This document shows, piece by piece, positions 20,039-30,052 of a stretch of DNA of 64,000 bases. The translations under genes and the position numbers were made by a program. Each line of letters begins with the position of its first letter. The stretch's first letter is position 1. The notes under the pieces are model-generated. The model was given only the letters and a program-made list of their open reading frames with translations. It did not search any database and was not told where the DNA came from. The stretch spans positions 26,519 through 90,518 of the forward strand of contig NZ_JAUOEK010000131.1 of the NCBI RefSeq assembly GCF_030540835.1, in the 5' to 3' direction. Source of the stretch: Flavivirga aquimarina (GTDB lineage: Bacteria > Bacteroidota > Bacteroidia > Flavobacteriales > Flavobacteriaceae).

Positions 20039-20308
20039 TTAACCTGCTTTTTGCTTTTCTTTCATTTTTTCTAACAACATAAGCTCATGCTGAATTTCCT
20101 CTTTTCGTTTATTAAACTTTCGGAATTTCTCATCTCTAATCTCTTGCTTTTTAATACGCTCCTGTCGCCTTAACTCATCTTTCAGTATTTCTCTTTTCTT
20201 TTCTCTTTTAATTCTAAATTTCTCCATAGCTACCGACATATACGAGTAACCATACATACTTAGAAATAATAGTGCAATTATACCTAATATCACATAACCA
20301 TTTTCCAT
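20039..20308 (-). CDS. Small membrane-anchored basic coiled-coil protein
   Basis: The protein has 89 aa. Residues 5-27 are one membrane helix (VILGIIALLFLSMYGYS) and residues 30-86 are a long, strongly charged helix rich in Lys, Arg and Glu. I do not recognise a named family. The topology suggests an inner-membrane anchor with a cytoplasmic charged coil. It stands alone between the terminator and the rhodanese genes. Confidence 0.6.
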   Translation of the reverse strand: MENGYVILGIIALLFLSMYGYSYMSVAMEKFRIKREKKREILKDELRRQERIKKQEIRDEKFRKFNKRKEEIQHELMLLEKMKEKQKAG

Positions 20309-20497
20309 CTTTTTAAATAATAGTTTTAGTTAAAACCTTTAAAAGAAGCTATTTATATTTAAAACAGCAAACTTTTCTATAAAGATAGAAAAAAATGGTT
20401 TCTCTCTTAAAAATAAAAAGGTAAAGTACTCAAAAAGTAGTTGAATGATATTAATTTAGATAAAAATAGCGTATTAGCAGTATAAATTCTATAGTCT

Positions 20498-20902
20498 TTA
20501 CTCAATCGTGATTTCAAACCCTTCTTCTTTCCATCTGGTAATTCCTCCTGTTAAGTCATAAATCTCGGTAAAGCCGATATCGAGTAATTTTCTGCTACTT
20601 TTGGCACTACGTCCGCCAGATTTACAATACAAAATAACAGGCTTGGTTTTATCTAATTTTTTAATATCTGAATTAAAAGTAGCAGACAAATAATTTATAT
20701 TCTGGGCGCCTTCAATATATCCTTGCTCAAACTCTTCAGGAGTTCTAACATCTATAAGTTGTATTGAATCTTTAGCTAAAAGTGTTTGCATAACTTTTGG
20801 AGAAACTACTTTTATAGTTTCTTTAAATGATGAGTCCTTGCCTTTACAATTCGTCGCACTTAAGCTAAATAGCGTACATAAAAATAATATGAGCCGCTTC
20901 AT
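20498..20902 (-). CDS. Rhodanese-like domain lipoprotein
   Basis: The protein has 134 aa. A lipoprotein-like signal ends at SATNCKG. The rest is a single rhodanese domain: IQLIDVRTPEEF near the start, active-site loop YCKSGGRSAKS with the catalytic Cys, and DLTGGITRWKEEG at the end. Such domains carry sulfur as a persulfide; the periplasmic partner is unknown. It lies 9 bp downstream of a second, cytoplasmic rhodanese gene, so the pair is probably co-transcribed. Confidence 0.85.
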   Translation of the reverse strand: MKRLILFLCTLFSLSATNCKGKDSSFKETIKVVSPKVMQTLLAKDSIQLIDVRTPEEFEQGYIEGAQNINYLSATFNSDIKKLDKTKPVILYCKSGGRSAKSSRKLLDIGFTEIYDLTGGITRWKEEGFEITIE

Positions 20903-20911
20903 TCTAAAAAA

Positions 20912-21229
20912 TTAATCTAAATCAACTAAATCGCCTTCCCACTCCAAAATACCACCTTCAAGGTTATATGCATTTTCAAAACCTAGTTCGTCCATAATAG
21001 CACATGCTTGACCACTTCTGTTCCCAGAGCGACAATAAACATAATAATTTTTGCTTTTATCTAAATCTTCAATTTCAGAGACAAATGCTTCGCCTTTGTA
21101 TATATCTATATGTATCGCATTTGGTATTATACCATCTGCAACCTCAGCATCAGTTCTTACATCCAATACGATTGCATTACTATCATCAGCTAATTGTGAT
21201 GCCCATTCTTCTTGTGTTAAATCTTCCAT
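20912..21229 (-). CDS. Cytoplasmic single-domain rhodanese
   Basis: Starting at the ATG at 21229 the protein has 105 aa (MEDLTQEEW); an in-frame ATG at 21256 would add nine residues of low-complexity sequence and is less likely. Motifs are AIVLDVRTDAEV, the active-site loop YCRSGNRSGQA with catalytic Cys, and NLEGGILEW. There is no signal peptide, in contrast to the lipoprotein paralogue immediately downstream. Confidence 0.85.
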   Translation of the reverse strand: MEDLTQEEWASQLADDSNAIVLDVRTDAEVADGIIPNAIHIDIYKGEAFVSEIEDLDKSKNYYVYCRSGNRSGQACAIMDELGFENAYNLEGGILEWEGDLVDLD

Positions 21230-21282
21230 TTTTTTAATATAAATAAATATGTACAAAATTAATACATCTAAAACTATAGACG

Positions 21283-21316
21283 AAAAAAAACTTGAAGTAT
21301 TATGCTTCAGGTTTTT
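21283..21316 (-). terminator. Intrinsic terminator downstream of the methyltransferase remnant
   Basis: On the minus strand the arms AAACCTGAAG and CTTCAAGTTT pair with one wobble, around a short AT-rich loop, and are followed by a run of T. It lies between the methyltransferase remnant and the rhodanese pair. Confidence 0.65.
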
Positions 21317-21347
21317 ACAAATATTTAACTAACGTAAATCTTCTATG

Positions 21348-22061
21348 TTAAAAACCAAAATGATCTTTAAAGTCTGCTTTGTTATCTAATAAATGTTGCA
21401 CCCAAGAATCATTTCTTTTAAGAAATTCAATAATTAAATACTTAGAGAATGAAGCAAAAAATGATGCCGACATATGAAAAGTTATGTTACCTGATAAGGA
21501 CATGTGATGAATTAATGCCAAAGCCAAAGTAATATCTGGGGCATAATTCTTAAGTCTATTTATAAAAGAATCCCGCTCTGTGTTTTTAAATCCAATAGCT
21601 GCAGATGGATCTAAAACATCTAAAACAAAAGGAATGATATGTGTCTCGTTTTTATTTTTAATTGTTCTATAATTAATATCTACACTGTTATTATCAATAT
21701 CACAAACCAAAGCCTGCTTTAATTTCGCATTTATTTTTCTAACGAAAGTACCATCGTTCCCACCAACATCAATAAGTGTGTCTACATTTAGATTAGAAAT
21801 CCATTTATTTATTATATCAGATTTCTGTATGAAAGCATCATCACTATAATTGATTTTGTTATAGTAATTCCCCCATTCACTATCTTCTTTTAACTCTTAA
21901 TTTTTAATATAGTTGTATAAACTTTCAACAATATCTAATTGTCCTTTTTTAGATAATTTTGAAATTTTCAACTTACCTTTAAAACCTTCATTATGTTTGC
22001 TTTCAAACTTAGCCAGTAAATGGATATTAGAATAATGTGTGATAAGAATTTCATTCTTTAC
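21348..22061 (-). pseudogene. Decayed SAM-dependent methyltransferase
   Basis: Reading down from 22061, one frame runs through a stop codon (TAA at 21899-21897) and on to the stop at 21348. Before the stop it gives a fragment ending SLYNYIKN; after it ELKEDSEWGNYYNKINYSDD, then the SAM-binding-like LIDVGGNDGTFVRK and VCDIDNNSVDIN, and a C-terminal part with LALALIHHM. The W-G-N-Y-Y start followed by a GxxDG nucleotide loop is typical of a class I methyltransferase family. No ATG precedes the fragment: a TAA sits at 22064-22062. The gene is therefore both N-terminally truncated and interrupted. Translation from a TTG at 21710 would omit the SAM-binding loop and is not credible as an active enzyme. 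Confidence 0.75.
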
Positions 22062-22067
22062 TTAAAA

Positions 22068-22088
22068 CTATGGATTTTCAATCCATAG
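22068..22088 (-). terminator. Hairpin after the second RND gene
   Basis: CTATGGATT and AATCCATAG form a perfect 9-bp stem with a 3-nt loop, 7 bp after the stop of the RND gene at 22096. The following minus-strand bases contain only a short T-run, so it is a weak terminator or a transcript-end stabiliser. It marks the 3' end of the long minus-strand gene train. Confidence 0.55.
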
Positions 22089-22095
22089 GAGTGGT

Positions 22096-25000
22096 TTATT
22101 TTTTATTTCTAACAATAAAAATTGGTAAATAAAAAAATATACCTATTAACGAGAATATTAATCCACCAATAGATCCAACTGCAAATGAAAACCAAAAAGC
22201 TTCATTTTGCCCATTCCAAACAAAAGGGACTAGACCAACAATTGTTGATATTATAGTTAGAGTTACAGGAATTATTTTATAGTTAAATGCTTTAAAAAAA
22301 AGTGATTGGATATTTCTTTTTTGGTGTTGTTTTCTTAAATTATTATAGTCGTTAATAATGTATAATGCCGAGTTCACACTAATTCCACAAAGCAAAATAA
22401 AAGCAGCATAACCCCCTTGGTCAAAATTAAATTCAAACAAATAAAAAGTTAAGAATACACCAATAAAAGAAATAGGAATCATGCTTATAATCGCTAAAGG
22501 TTGTTTTAACGATTCTAAAAGGATACTACATATGAAGAAAACAATAACAATAACTATTAATATATAGAAATACTGTTTACTGTCTTCTTTATTCCATCTA
22601 TTAAATAATTGATTAAAGGTTCTATACCCCATAGGTAACTTGTTTTTTAATTTTTCTATATTGTTTTCTTTTACTTTATTTGCTAATTGATAAGAACCAA
22701 TAAAATTATAGGAAACAATTAAGCGATACTGTTGATTTGTTTTTGAAATAGAATTTCCTGTTTTTCTCTTTTCAATAGCTGCCAATTGGTCTAATTTATA
22801 TTGTTTATTTTGAATAGAAATTGGAGTATGTTTTAAATCCCATACATTAAATTTTTTATAATTATCAGACACCAACTTTACTTGTTGTAATTCATTGTCT
22901 TGAACTATAGATGTTAATATTCCTGTATACACTTGGTTTTTTAAATAACTATAAACTTGCGTTTGAGAAACATCTGCTATGGCTAGTTTTTCTATATCAA
23001 AATCTAAATAATACTCATTAAGGACATTATTTCCCCTACGGCTGCCACTAATCTCAACATCTTTTATCCTGCCAAAAGAATTTTTAATAAGTTGCTTTTT
23101 TAAAAATTCTGCATAACCATATAATTTGTCATAATTATAACCTTCTATCTCAATTATGTTACTTTTATACCCTGTGCCTAAAGCATTAGAAAAACCTCTA
23201 CCAACGCCACTAACAGACCAATCTAAACCACCTAGACTATTAACTTTAGATTCTAATAGACTTTTTAATGTATGCGGGAAGGAACCTCGTTCAAATTCAT
23301 CTTTAAAATAAATCGAAATACTAGAACTTTTATGACTATTAATTCGGGTCTCATAAAGCTCTACTTCTTCAAAAAGTCCTATATAGTTTTCCATTTTAAT
23401 AATAACATCATTAAGCTGTTCTATAGTACAGCCGTCAGGCATACTACCTGTTATCCTGAGTGTAGTCCGTTCTGGTTCGTTGTAATAAGAGTTTTTAAAG
23501 ACATCTTCTGTAAACAATCTTAAAGAACCTCCCAAAATGGTTTCTAAAGTAGGACGCATTTCTGTATTAAACCATTCATTTCCGAGGATTTTATTATAGG
23601 TACTTGCTAAATGACCTTCCCCTTCTATAAATTTTGGTAGTAAATGTAAAGGCAAGCCAAAACCTAAAACAACAAGGATTATAAATATCCATTTAAATTT
23701 TGGTTTCCGCATCCATGTTATTATGTTCGTGTATTTTCTGGTAAATTTATATACACGGCGTTTTCGTTTTCTGGAGAATTTAACACGCTTATGTTCTAAA
23801 TTAATTTTTTCTAATAATGCAGGAACATAATACAGAGATATTAATAAAGACACACCAATATTGATAGCTATAACTAAAGCAAAATCCCATAAATTATTAC
23901 GCTGACTTTCCTCCAATAAAAATACAACCATTAAAGCTCCAATGGTTGTTAATGTTGCTGCTAAAATGGCTAAAAACACCTTTTTATCACCTTTGTTTCG
24001 TAAGTGATCAATCATAATGATACTATTATCTATGATAATTCCAAACGAAATAGTAATACCTGCAAAAGAATATAGTTGGAGTTCTACCTTAAATAGATAA
24101 TAAAAAACAACAGCTATTAAAAGGTTTGTTATAATACTTAAGAATAATACAGCTAAATATTTAAAACTTCTATTTATCAGAATAATTAAGACTAACAAAA
24201 TTAAAAAAGAAAAAAAGGTTCTCAATCCTATTTTTCGCAGTTCTTCAACAATATAGTCAGTCGTGTCTTGTGTTAGTTTTATGGAATAACCTATTGGAAT
24301 ATCCTTTTTTATCACCTCTACAAGATTTCTAACTTCTTTTACTAGTGCTATGGTATTAACATCTTTTTCTGCAGAAACAACCAGATTAACCGTGTTTAAA
24401 CCATTAACTCTATAAAAGTTACGCATTGCTCCTTCTTTAAACCTTACTTTTGCTAAATTTTTTAAATAAATAATTTTGTTATTTTTTTTTATGGGGATTT
24501 CTTTCCAAATAATAGCATCATCTTCAAGTTTATGTTTTAAAACTACAGCTATTTCCTGTATTGTTTCACTGTATTTTGAAGTTATAATACCATTTCCTAA
24601 TGCTTTTGTTTGCAAATATTCGTTTATGGCTGAGTTAATATCATTTACGGTGATGTTGAGTTGTATTAATTTTTGGCTATCATATTCTATAACCCATTCA
24701 AAAGGAGCAGCTCCATATACATTAATTTGATTAATTCCTTTAATATTTGATAATTTCGGAACAATATAATTTTCGGCATATTTTTTAATATGGTATGGGC
24801 TTTCATTAGCGTTAACACTATAAGAAATAATAGGGGCATTATTTTCGTTTGCACTACTTAACGACAGTTGAGGGTAACTTACACCTTCAGGAAGTTCAGA
24901 ATAACTTTGTCGGATTAAGTTTGCTATTTCAAAACGAACCACATCTATATCAATATTTTTCTTAAAATTGATAGAAATAGAACCTCTTCCTTTATTAGAA

Positions 25001-25260
25001 TATGAACTTATTTTTTTAACGCCTTTTATGGTATTAAAAACACCTTCTAATTTAGAGGTTACCTCTTGTTCCAGAACTTTAGAGGAGGCATCTCGCCAAC
25101 TAAAAGACACACTTAAAGTTGGTGACTTTTTTGAAGGTATTAACTGGACACTTAATAAGGGTATTAAGCTGGCACCAATAATGGAAAGGCAAACAAAAAT
25201 TAGAATAATAGAAAAGGAGGACGGGTTACGTTTCATATTATAATTATTGTTTTGTGGCAT
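22096..25260 (-). CDS. RND efflux permease 2 (AcrB/HAE1-like, inner membrane)
   Basis: The protein has up to 1054 aa; the ATG at 25236 (MKRNPSSF) is an equally good start, removing eight residues. It has the RND layout: first membrane helix, a large periplasmic porter/docking loop, helices 2-6 with GITISFGIIIDNSIIMIDH (proton-relay Asp pair in helix 4), a second large periplasmic loop from about residue 545, and a second helix bundle. It is diverged from permease 1 at 26910. It is the last gene of the train, 129 bp after the TolC gene. Two unlike RND permeases served by one adaptor and one channel recall heteromeric MdtBC-type pumps; whether they form one complex is inference. Confidence 0.88.
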   Translation of the reverse strand: MPQNNNYNMKRNPSSFSIILIFVCLSIIGASLIPLLSVQLIPSKKSPTLSVSFSWRDASSKVLEQEVTSKLEGVFNTIKGVKKISSYSNKGRGSISINFKKNIDIDVVRFEIANLIRQSYSELPEGVSYPQLSLSSANENNAPIISYSVNANESPYHIKKYAENYIVPKLSNIKGINQINVYGAAPFEWVIEYDSQKLIQLNITVNDINSAINEYLQTKALGNGIITSKYSETIQEIAVVLKHKLEDDAIIWKEIPIKKNNKIIYLKNLAKVRFKEGAMRNFYRVNGLNTVNLVVSAEKDVNTIALVKEVRNLVEVIKKDIPIGYSIKLTQDTTDYIVEELRKIGLRTFFSFLILLVLIILINRSFKYLAVLFLSIITNLLIAVVFYYLFKVELQLYSFAGITISFGIIIDNSIIMIDHLRNKGDKKVFLAILAATLTTIGALMVVFLLEESQRNNLWDFALVIAINIGVSLLISLYYVPALLEKINLEHKRVKFSRKRKRRVYKFTRKYTNIITWMRKPKFKWIFIILVVLGFGLPLHLLPKFIEGEGHLASTYNKILGNEWFNTEMRPTLETILGGSLRLFTEDVFKNSYYNEPERTTLRITGSMPDGCTIEQLNDVIIKMENYIGLFEEVELYETRINSHKSSSISIYFKDEFERGSFPHTLKSLLESKVNSLGGLDWSVSGVGRGFSNALGTGYKSNIIEIEGYNYDKLYGYAEFLKKQLIKNSFGRIKDVEISGSRRGNNVLNEYYLDFDIEKLAIADVSQTQVYSYLKNQVYTGILTSIVQDNELQQVKLVSDNYKKFNVWDLKHTPISIQNKQYKLDQLAAIEKRKTGNSISKTNQQYRLIVSYNFIGSYQLANKVKENNIEKLKNKLPMGYRTFNQLFNRWNKEDSKQYFYILIVIVIVFFICSILLESLKQPLAIISMIPISFIGVFLTFYLFEFNFDQGGYAAFILLCGISVNSALYIINDYNNLRKQHQKRNIQSLFFKAFNYKIIPVTLTIISTIVGLVPFVWNGQNEAFWFSFAVGSIGGLIFSLIGIFFYLPIFIVRNKK

Positions 25261-25389
25261 TACTAATTAAGACTTTTAAATAGTTCATTTTTTTCTAAAT
25301 ACATTTTCAATTAGACATCTATAGTTTAATTTTAAACCAATAATCGATAATTTTATAAAACTCCGTAGTTTTCTGAATTCTAATTATTT

Positions 25390-26904
25390 TTAATCATCTA
25401 AAATAGTATTGAAATCTTGTTTTAAATTATTACCACTCATAAAATTAAATAATGTTAATTGTTGTACTCCATAGTAGAGCGTCCAATAGCTTTGTAAGCT
25501 TTGTATATAATTTTCAGTTGCTAATTGCCATGCCTGTCTAGAGCTACTTAGGTTCAATAAATCTACCTGCCCAGACAAAAACCTTTTTTCTGTTATTTTA
25601 TAAGATTCTTTAGAAATTTCGCTGGTTCTCAATGTACCCAATACCAATTCTCTTTGAAGGTTAAAATCGTTAACCTTTATGGTAATATTTTGTTTATAGG
25701 TATCTTCATCTTGCTGCAGTTCAATATCGATAACTTCTTTGTTCATTTTTGCTGTTTTAATATTGCCTTTTCGTTCTCCCCAATCTAGAATGGGAATATT
25801 TAATTGAATAGCAACCATTTCCTGTTCTAAAAAATTACCATATACCGCATTAAATGTATTTCCTTGTTGATTTAGTCCATAACTAGCTGTTACAAACAAA
25901 TCGAAACGGTTATTTTTAATAGCTTGGTCTAAATCTCTTAGCGCTTTTACTTTGCGCAATTTTAAATTTAAAATATCCGGATTATTAGTATTGGCATACC
26001 TAATAGCATCATCAACGTTTATTTGTAAATTTGAAATTAATTCAGGTAATTCTGGAACCATTTTAGAAGGGAGATCAACTCTTAAAAATAATATTAATTC
26101 TGCTTCTGCTTTTTCTAAAACTTGTTCGTTTTGGGTTAGTTTTGTATTGGCATTATACACATCTAACTCTAGATTAAGTAAATCGTCCTTTTCTATAGAT
26201 CCAATATCGTAGCGCTGTTTACCTATTTTAAACAGCTTTTCGGATGACACTTTATTTTCTTGTGCTATTTCAAGTTTTTTACTAGCTAATGCCCAACTAA
26301 AAAATAAATTAACTGTTTTTAAATTAATAGCTTGCATCTCATAGATAAAATCTTGTTTTGCTTTTTCGTACTCAAGAGGCGCTATTTTATGTTGCCATTT
26401 AAATTCGTTAAATGCCATTAATGGTTGTATAAGACCTACACTAATAGGTGTTGCGTTATAACTTTCATTAGCCAAAGCGCCGTAATTTTCTAATCTATTA
26501 AAAGTAGAGTTTATATATAAATTGGTTCCTGTGGCTCTTATATTTTGAGTAACAGAAAGATTAGCATAGCTATTTAAGTTTTGTTGTGATCTATAAACAT
26601 CTATGTTTAACTCTGAGTCATAACGTTGTATTACCGATCTATTATACGTTAATGGCTGCAGGGTAAAATCTACTTTCGGCAGTAAGCTAGACTTGAATGA
26701 TTTAAATCCCCAATAGCTTACACCATATTCACGTTTGGCTTTAAAAGCATCAAGGGATTTTTTATTGGCTAAATTTAAGACATCATTAAGTGTCAATATT
26801 TGTTTTGGATAATCAATAATACCCTTGTTTTGAGCATTTGTTATCGAACTAAACAGAACACAACAAATAAGAAGGATAAAATGCCTTGATATATTTTTTA
26901 ACAT
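25390..26904 (-). CDS. TolC-family outer-membrane channel protein
   Basis: The protein has 504 aa with a signal peptide (cleavage near SITNAQ). It has the repeated OEP-type helical-hairpin organisation: LTLNDVLNLANKKSLDA at the start, a long central helix with heptad-like spacing, and a second repeat beginning near NPDILNLKLRKVKALRDL. TolC proteins form the outer-membrane exit duct of tripartite pumps. The gene lies between two RND permease genes, 5 bp after permease 1, so it is almost certainly their channel. Confidence 0.9.
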   Translation of the reverse strand: MLKNISRHFILLICCVLFSSITNAQNKGIIDYPKQILTLNDVLNLANKKSLDAFKAKREYGVSYWGFKSFKSSLLPKVDFTLQPLTYNRSVIQRYDSELNIDVYRSQQNLNSYANLSVTQNIRATGTNLYINSTFNRLENYGALANESYNATPISVGLIQPLMAFNEFKWQHKIAPLEYEKAKQDFIYEMQAINLKTVNLFFSWALASKKLEIAQENKVSSEKLFKIGKQRYDIGSIEKDDLLNLELDVYNANTKLTQNEQVLEKAEAELILFLRVDLPSKMVPELPELISNLQINVDDAIRYANTNNPDILNLKLRKVKALRDLDQAIKNNRFDLFVTASYGLNQQGNTFNAVYGNFLEQEMVAIQLNIPILDWGERKGNIKTAKMNKEVIDIELQQDEDTYKQNITIKVNDFNLQRELVLGTLRTSEISKESYKITEKRFLSGQVDLLNLSSSRQAWQLATENYIQSLQSYWTLYYGVQQLTLFNFMSGNNLKQDFNTILDD

Positions 26905-26909
26905 ACAAT

Positions 26910-29900
26910 TTATTTTTTAACTAGATAATAATAACAAAGAGGAATAAAATATAAACTTACTAGTGTACCTAATAGCATACCTCCTATTAAGCTTATTGCC
27001 AAAGGCGCTTGTAATTCTGCTCCCAAACCACTAGAAAATAGTAAAGGGATTAATGCTAGAATAGTTGTTAAACTCGTCATAAGTATTGGTTTTAATCGCC
27101 TTTCCCCTGCAACTAATAGTGCTTTCATTAAAGAGCTGCCTTTTCTTTGTAATTGAATAATAGTATCTACTTTTAAGATGGAATCGTTAATGATAATTCC
27201 ACACATAACGACAATGCCAATCATGGACATTAAATTAATGCTCATACCAAATAGTTTTAGAAACAAAAAAGCACCTGCTAAATCTAATGGAACTTCAATT
27301 AGTATAATAAGGGGCATTAAAAAGGATTCAAATTGAGAAGCTAAAATGAAATAAAGTAATACTAAAGAAATAAGTAAGACAATTTTTAATTCGTCAATGA
27401 GTTCTTGATTGGAAAAAAAGCTTCCACTAAAACTAACATCATACCATTTGTTCTTTGACACAATGTCTTTTACACTGCTTATAGTAGACTCCATATCATT
27501 ATCTTTTATTTGCAGTTCCAAAGGGAAGTATTCTCCTTCCTTTCCTCCGCTAATTGTTTTTAAACCTTTAGAAGTCGTCACTTTAACAAAGTCTTGCAGA
27601 TGAAACTCGGCATCACCTTCAGAGGTTATCATGGTTTCGCTTAATACGGCTTCAATATTTTTTTTTGTACTCCCTAAAATAACGGGCACAAAATTCTGAT
27701 TGTCTATAATAGATAGTATTTCTCGTTCGTTAAATGCACTTTTTAGGGTATTAAATAATGTATTAGCATTTACACCATAAGTCATAAGTTTCTCCTTATC
27801 TACAACTAAAGCCATATAGTCTTGCCAAGCTATAGGTTTTAACTCTAAATTATTAAGATGCTGTTGCACATTATACCATATATTTTGAAGTTGGGTGTTT
27901 TGATAACTTCCTATGTTTGTAACATGCCTAAGATGTGCGACTAACGGGGCTTCATCGTCAGAAAATATTAAATTAAAAATATTATCAACAGCTTTATATT
28001 CATAAAGCGCTGTTGGATGCTTATTAAGTATAAAATGACTTATCTCTTTTTTAACTTTAGCTAATAATTCAGGGGCTTTACATTGTAAATAAATGGTTGT
28101 TTCTGAGGTTCTTGCTTCTGTTTCTTTATTTAATACAAATTGTTGGGTTCCTACAAGAGCAGTATTATCAATTATATTGTCGTCAACAAATTCTAATAGC
28201 TCTAAAACTCTGCGTTTATTCTCTTCTACATTTATTTGATTATTCCAATCTATTTTTAGCAAGGTTTCGGAAGTTGAAAAATTAGGCATTGTCGTTTTTG
28301 GTAATGTCATAAACAAACCTATGGCAACTATTAATAAAAGCAAACAAAGGCTCCAAGACATACGTTGTTTACGCATCACCCATCTAAACCCCTTTTCATA
28401 CAAAACAGCATAATCTAGCGTATTCTTGTTAGCCAGAAAACGACTTATTCTATCAATTTTATTGGTGTCTTTAAAATGAAACAAACGATATAATACAGGT
28501 AATAAAGTAACCGAAACAAGTAAAGATGCGAATAGACCGGTAGTTACTGCCATAGCCTGATCGTAAAATAAAGCACCACTAATACCGCTTAAAAAAACTA
28601 ATGGTAAAAATACGGCACAGGTTGTAAGCGCAGAACTAAGCAAAGGTTTTAAAACTTCATTAGTACCCAAAATACAAGCTTTTGAGAGGGATTCTCCCTG
28701 CTCCCTAAATTGTGTAATATTATCAATAACAATAATGGAGTTATCTATCATCAAACCAATACCCAAAACCAAACCAGAGAGTGAGATAATATTAATAGAA
28801 ATACCAAACAATTGAAAACAGAGTAAACTAATAATTATAGAAATAGGTATAGTAACCCCAATTAACAAAGGCGATTTAACATTTTTTAAAAATAAAAACA
28901 TAATCCCAAATGCTAAAAAGATTCCCCACAGTAAACTTTGAAGCAAATTATTAATGGCATAGTCTAACAGTTTTGTTTGATCTCTAGTAATGGAAAAACC
29001 TATATTGGGATAATCTTCTTCTAAATAATTTAAAAGCGTATTTAAGGCTATTTTTAAATCGCCCATGCGAGCATCACTTTGCTTTATAATAGCCATAGTA
29101 ATAGCTTCATGACTATTAGAAAGTGCCAAACCCGTTCTACTTTGCGGATGCTCTAATACTTGTGCTAAATCTTTAAGCTGAAAAAGTCTGTTGTTTTTAT
29201 TTATATAAATATTTTCAATTTCTTGAATATTATTTAACGACATTCCTAATCGCACGTCGTATTGATATTGGTTATCTTTAATTAATAAACTCCCAATCTT
29301 TAAATCGTATTTTTTAATGGCAGATTCTAATTCATCTAAGCTTATATTTAAAGCACTTAGTTTATCATAGTTAGGGATTATTAAAATTTCAGGAGCTACC
29401 AAACCACTAACATCGACCATAGCCACTTCACCAATTTGTTCGATACGTTTACGAATAACATGATTTGCAAATCTGTTAAAATCAACAAACTTTTGTGTTA
29501 CTGGGTATAAATCGTTTTGAGCAGGTTCTTTTACTTTTTTAGAAGCTGACTTTAGGTACATATTCAAATAAAATACAGGCACATCGGTAGCACTAGCTTT
29601 AATAACTTTTGGGCGTTTCATAGTTTTAGGGAAACTGCCCATAGCTCGATCTATTTTCTCATTAACTTCTATAAAGGAATAATCTATTTTAGTACCGTGA
29701 TTAAAACTTAACCTTAAAATGGCTTTTTCACTACTGGTTTCTGTTGTAATGTCTTTTAAATGGCTTACCTGCATTAAGTTTCGACGTAACTGCTTAACCA
29801 CTGCATCTTCTAATTGTCTAGCCGACATGTTTTCTGCAGAAACTTGCACCGTAATTTCTGGAATATCAATATCTGGCATTAAAGACACGGGTATAAGTCC

Positions 29901-29981
29901 AAAGGCGTAGATACCCAAAATAAGGATGCCTAAGGTGCTCATTAAAACAGCTATGGGCTTATCAATTAGAAATTTTACCAT
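26910..29981 (-). CDS. RND efflux permease 1 (HAE1-like, inner membrane)
   Basis: The protein has 1023 aa. The start MVKFLIDKPIAV and the first helix with GLIPVSLMPDIDIPEI are typical for HAE1 RND pumps; helix 4 carries LGIGLMIDNSIIVID with the proton-relay Asp. Two large periplasmic loops and twelve membrane helices are present. Its first 70 codons are repeated almost exactly at 32674-32889 as part of a fused relic, which shows that an RND gene copy once stood upstream as well. It follows the thioredoxin-like gene by 71 bp and is followed by TolC after 5 bp. Cargo is unknown; the gene neighbourhood suggests peptides (inference). Confidence 0.92.
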   Translation of the reverse strand: MVKFLIDKPIAVLMSTLGILILGIYAFGLIPVSLMPDIDIPEITVQVSAENMSARQLEDAVVKQLRRNLMQVSHLKDITTETSSEKAILRLSFNHGTKIDYSFIEVNEKIDRAMGSFPKTMKRPKVIKASATDVPVFYLNMYLKSASKKVKEPAQNDLYPVTQKFVDFNRFANHVIRKRIEQIGEVAMVDVSGLVAPEILIIPNYDKLSALNISLDELESAIKKYDLKIGSLLIKDNQYQYDVRLGMSLNNIQEIENIYINKNNRLFQLKDLAQVLEHPQSRTGLALSNSHEAITMAIIKQSDARMGDLKIALNTLLNYLEEDYPNIGFSITRDQTKLLDYAINNLLQSLLWGIFLAFGIMFLFLKNVKSPLLIGVTIPISIIISLLCFQLFGISINIISLSGLVLGIGLMIDNSIIVIDNITQFREQGESLSKACILGTNEVLKPLLSSALTTCAVFLPLVFLSGISGALFYDQAMAVTTGLFASLLVSVTLLPVLYRLFHFKDTNKIDRISRFLANKNTLDYAVLYEKGFRWVMRKQRMSWSLCLLLLIVAIGLFMTLPKTTMPNFSTSETLLKIDWNNQINVEENKRRVLELLEFVDDNIIDNTALVGTQQFVLNKETEARTSETTIYLQCKAPELLAKVKKEISHFILNKHPTALYEYKAVDNIFNLIFSDDEAPLVAHLRHVTNIGSYQNTQLQNIWYNVQQHLNNLELKPIAWQDYMALVVDKEKLMTYGVNANTLFNTLKSAFNEREILSIIDNQNFVPVILGSTKKNIEAVLSETMITSEGDAEFHLQDFVKVTTSKGLKTISGGKEGEYFPLELQIKDNDMESTISSVKDIVSKNKWYDVSFSGSFFSNQELIDELKIVLLISLVLLYFILASQFESFLMPLIILIEVPLDLAGAFLFLKLFGMSINLMSMIGIVVMCGIIINDSILKVDTIIQLQRKGSSLMKALLVAGERRLKPILMTSLTTILALIPLLFSSGLGAELQAPLAISLIGGMLLGTLVSLYFIPLCYYYLVKK

Positions 29982-30052
29982 AGTACTCTTTTCTTTTTAT
30001 AAATTATTTATAATGATTCAATATTTTTTATTTGGTAAAATGAAAAAAATCA

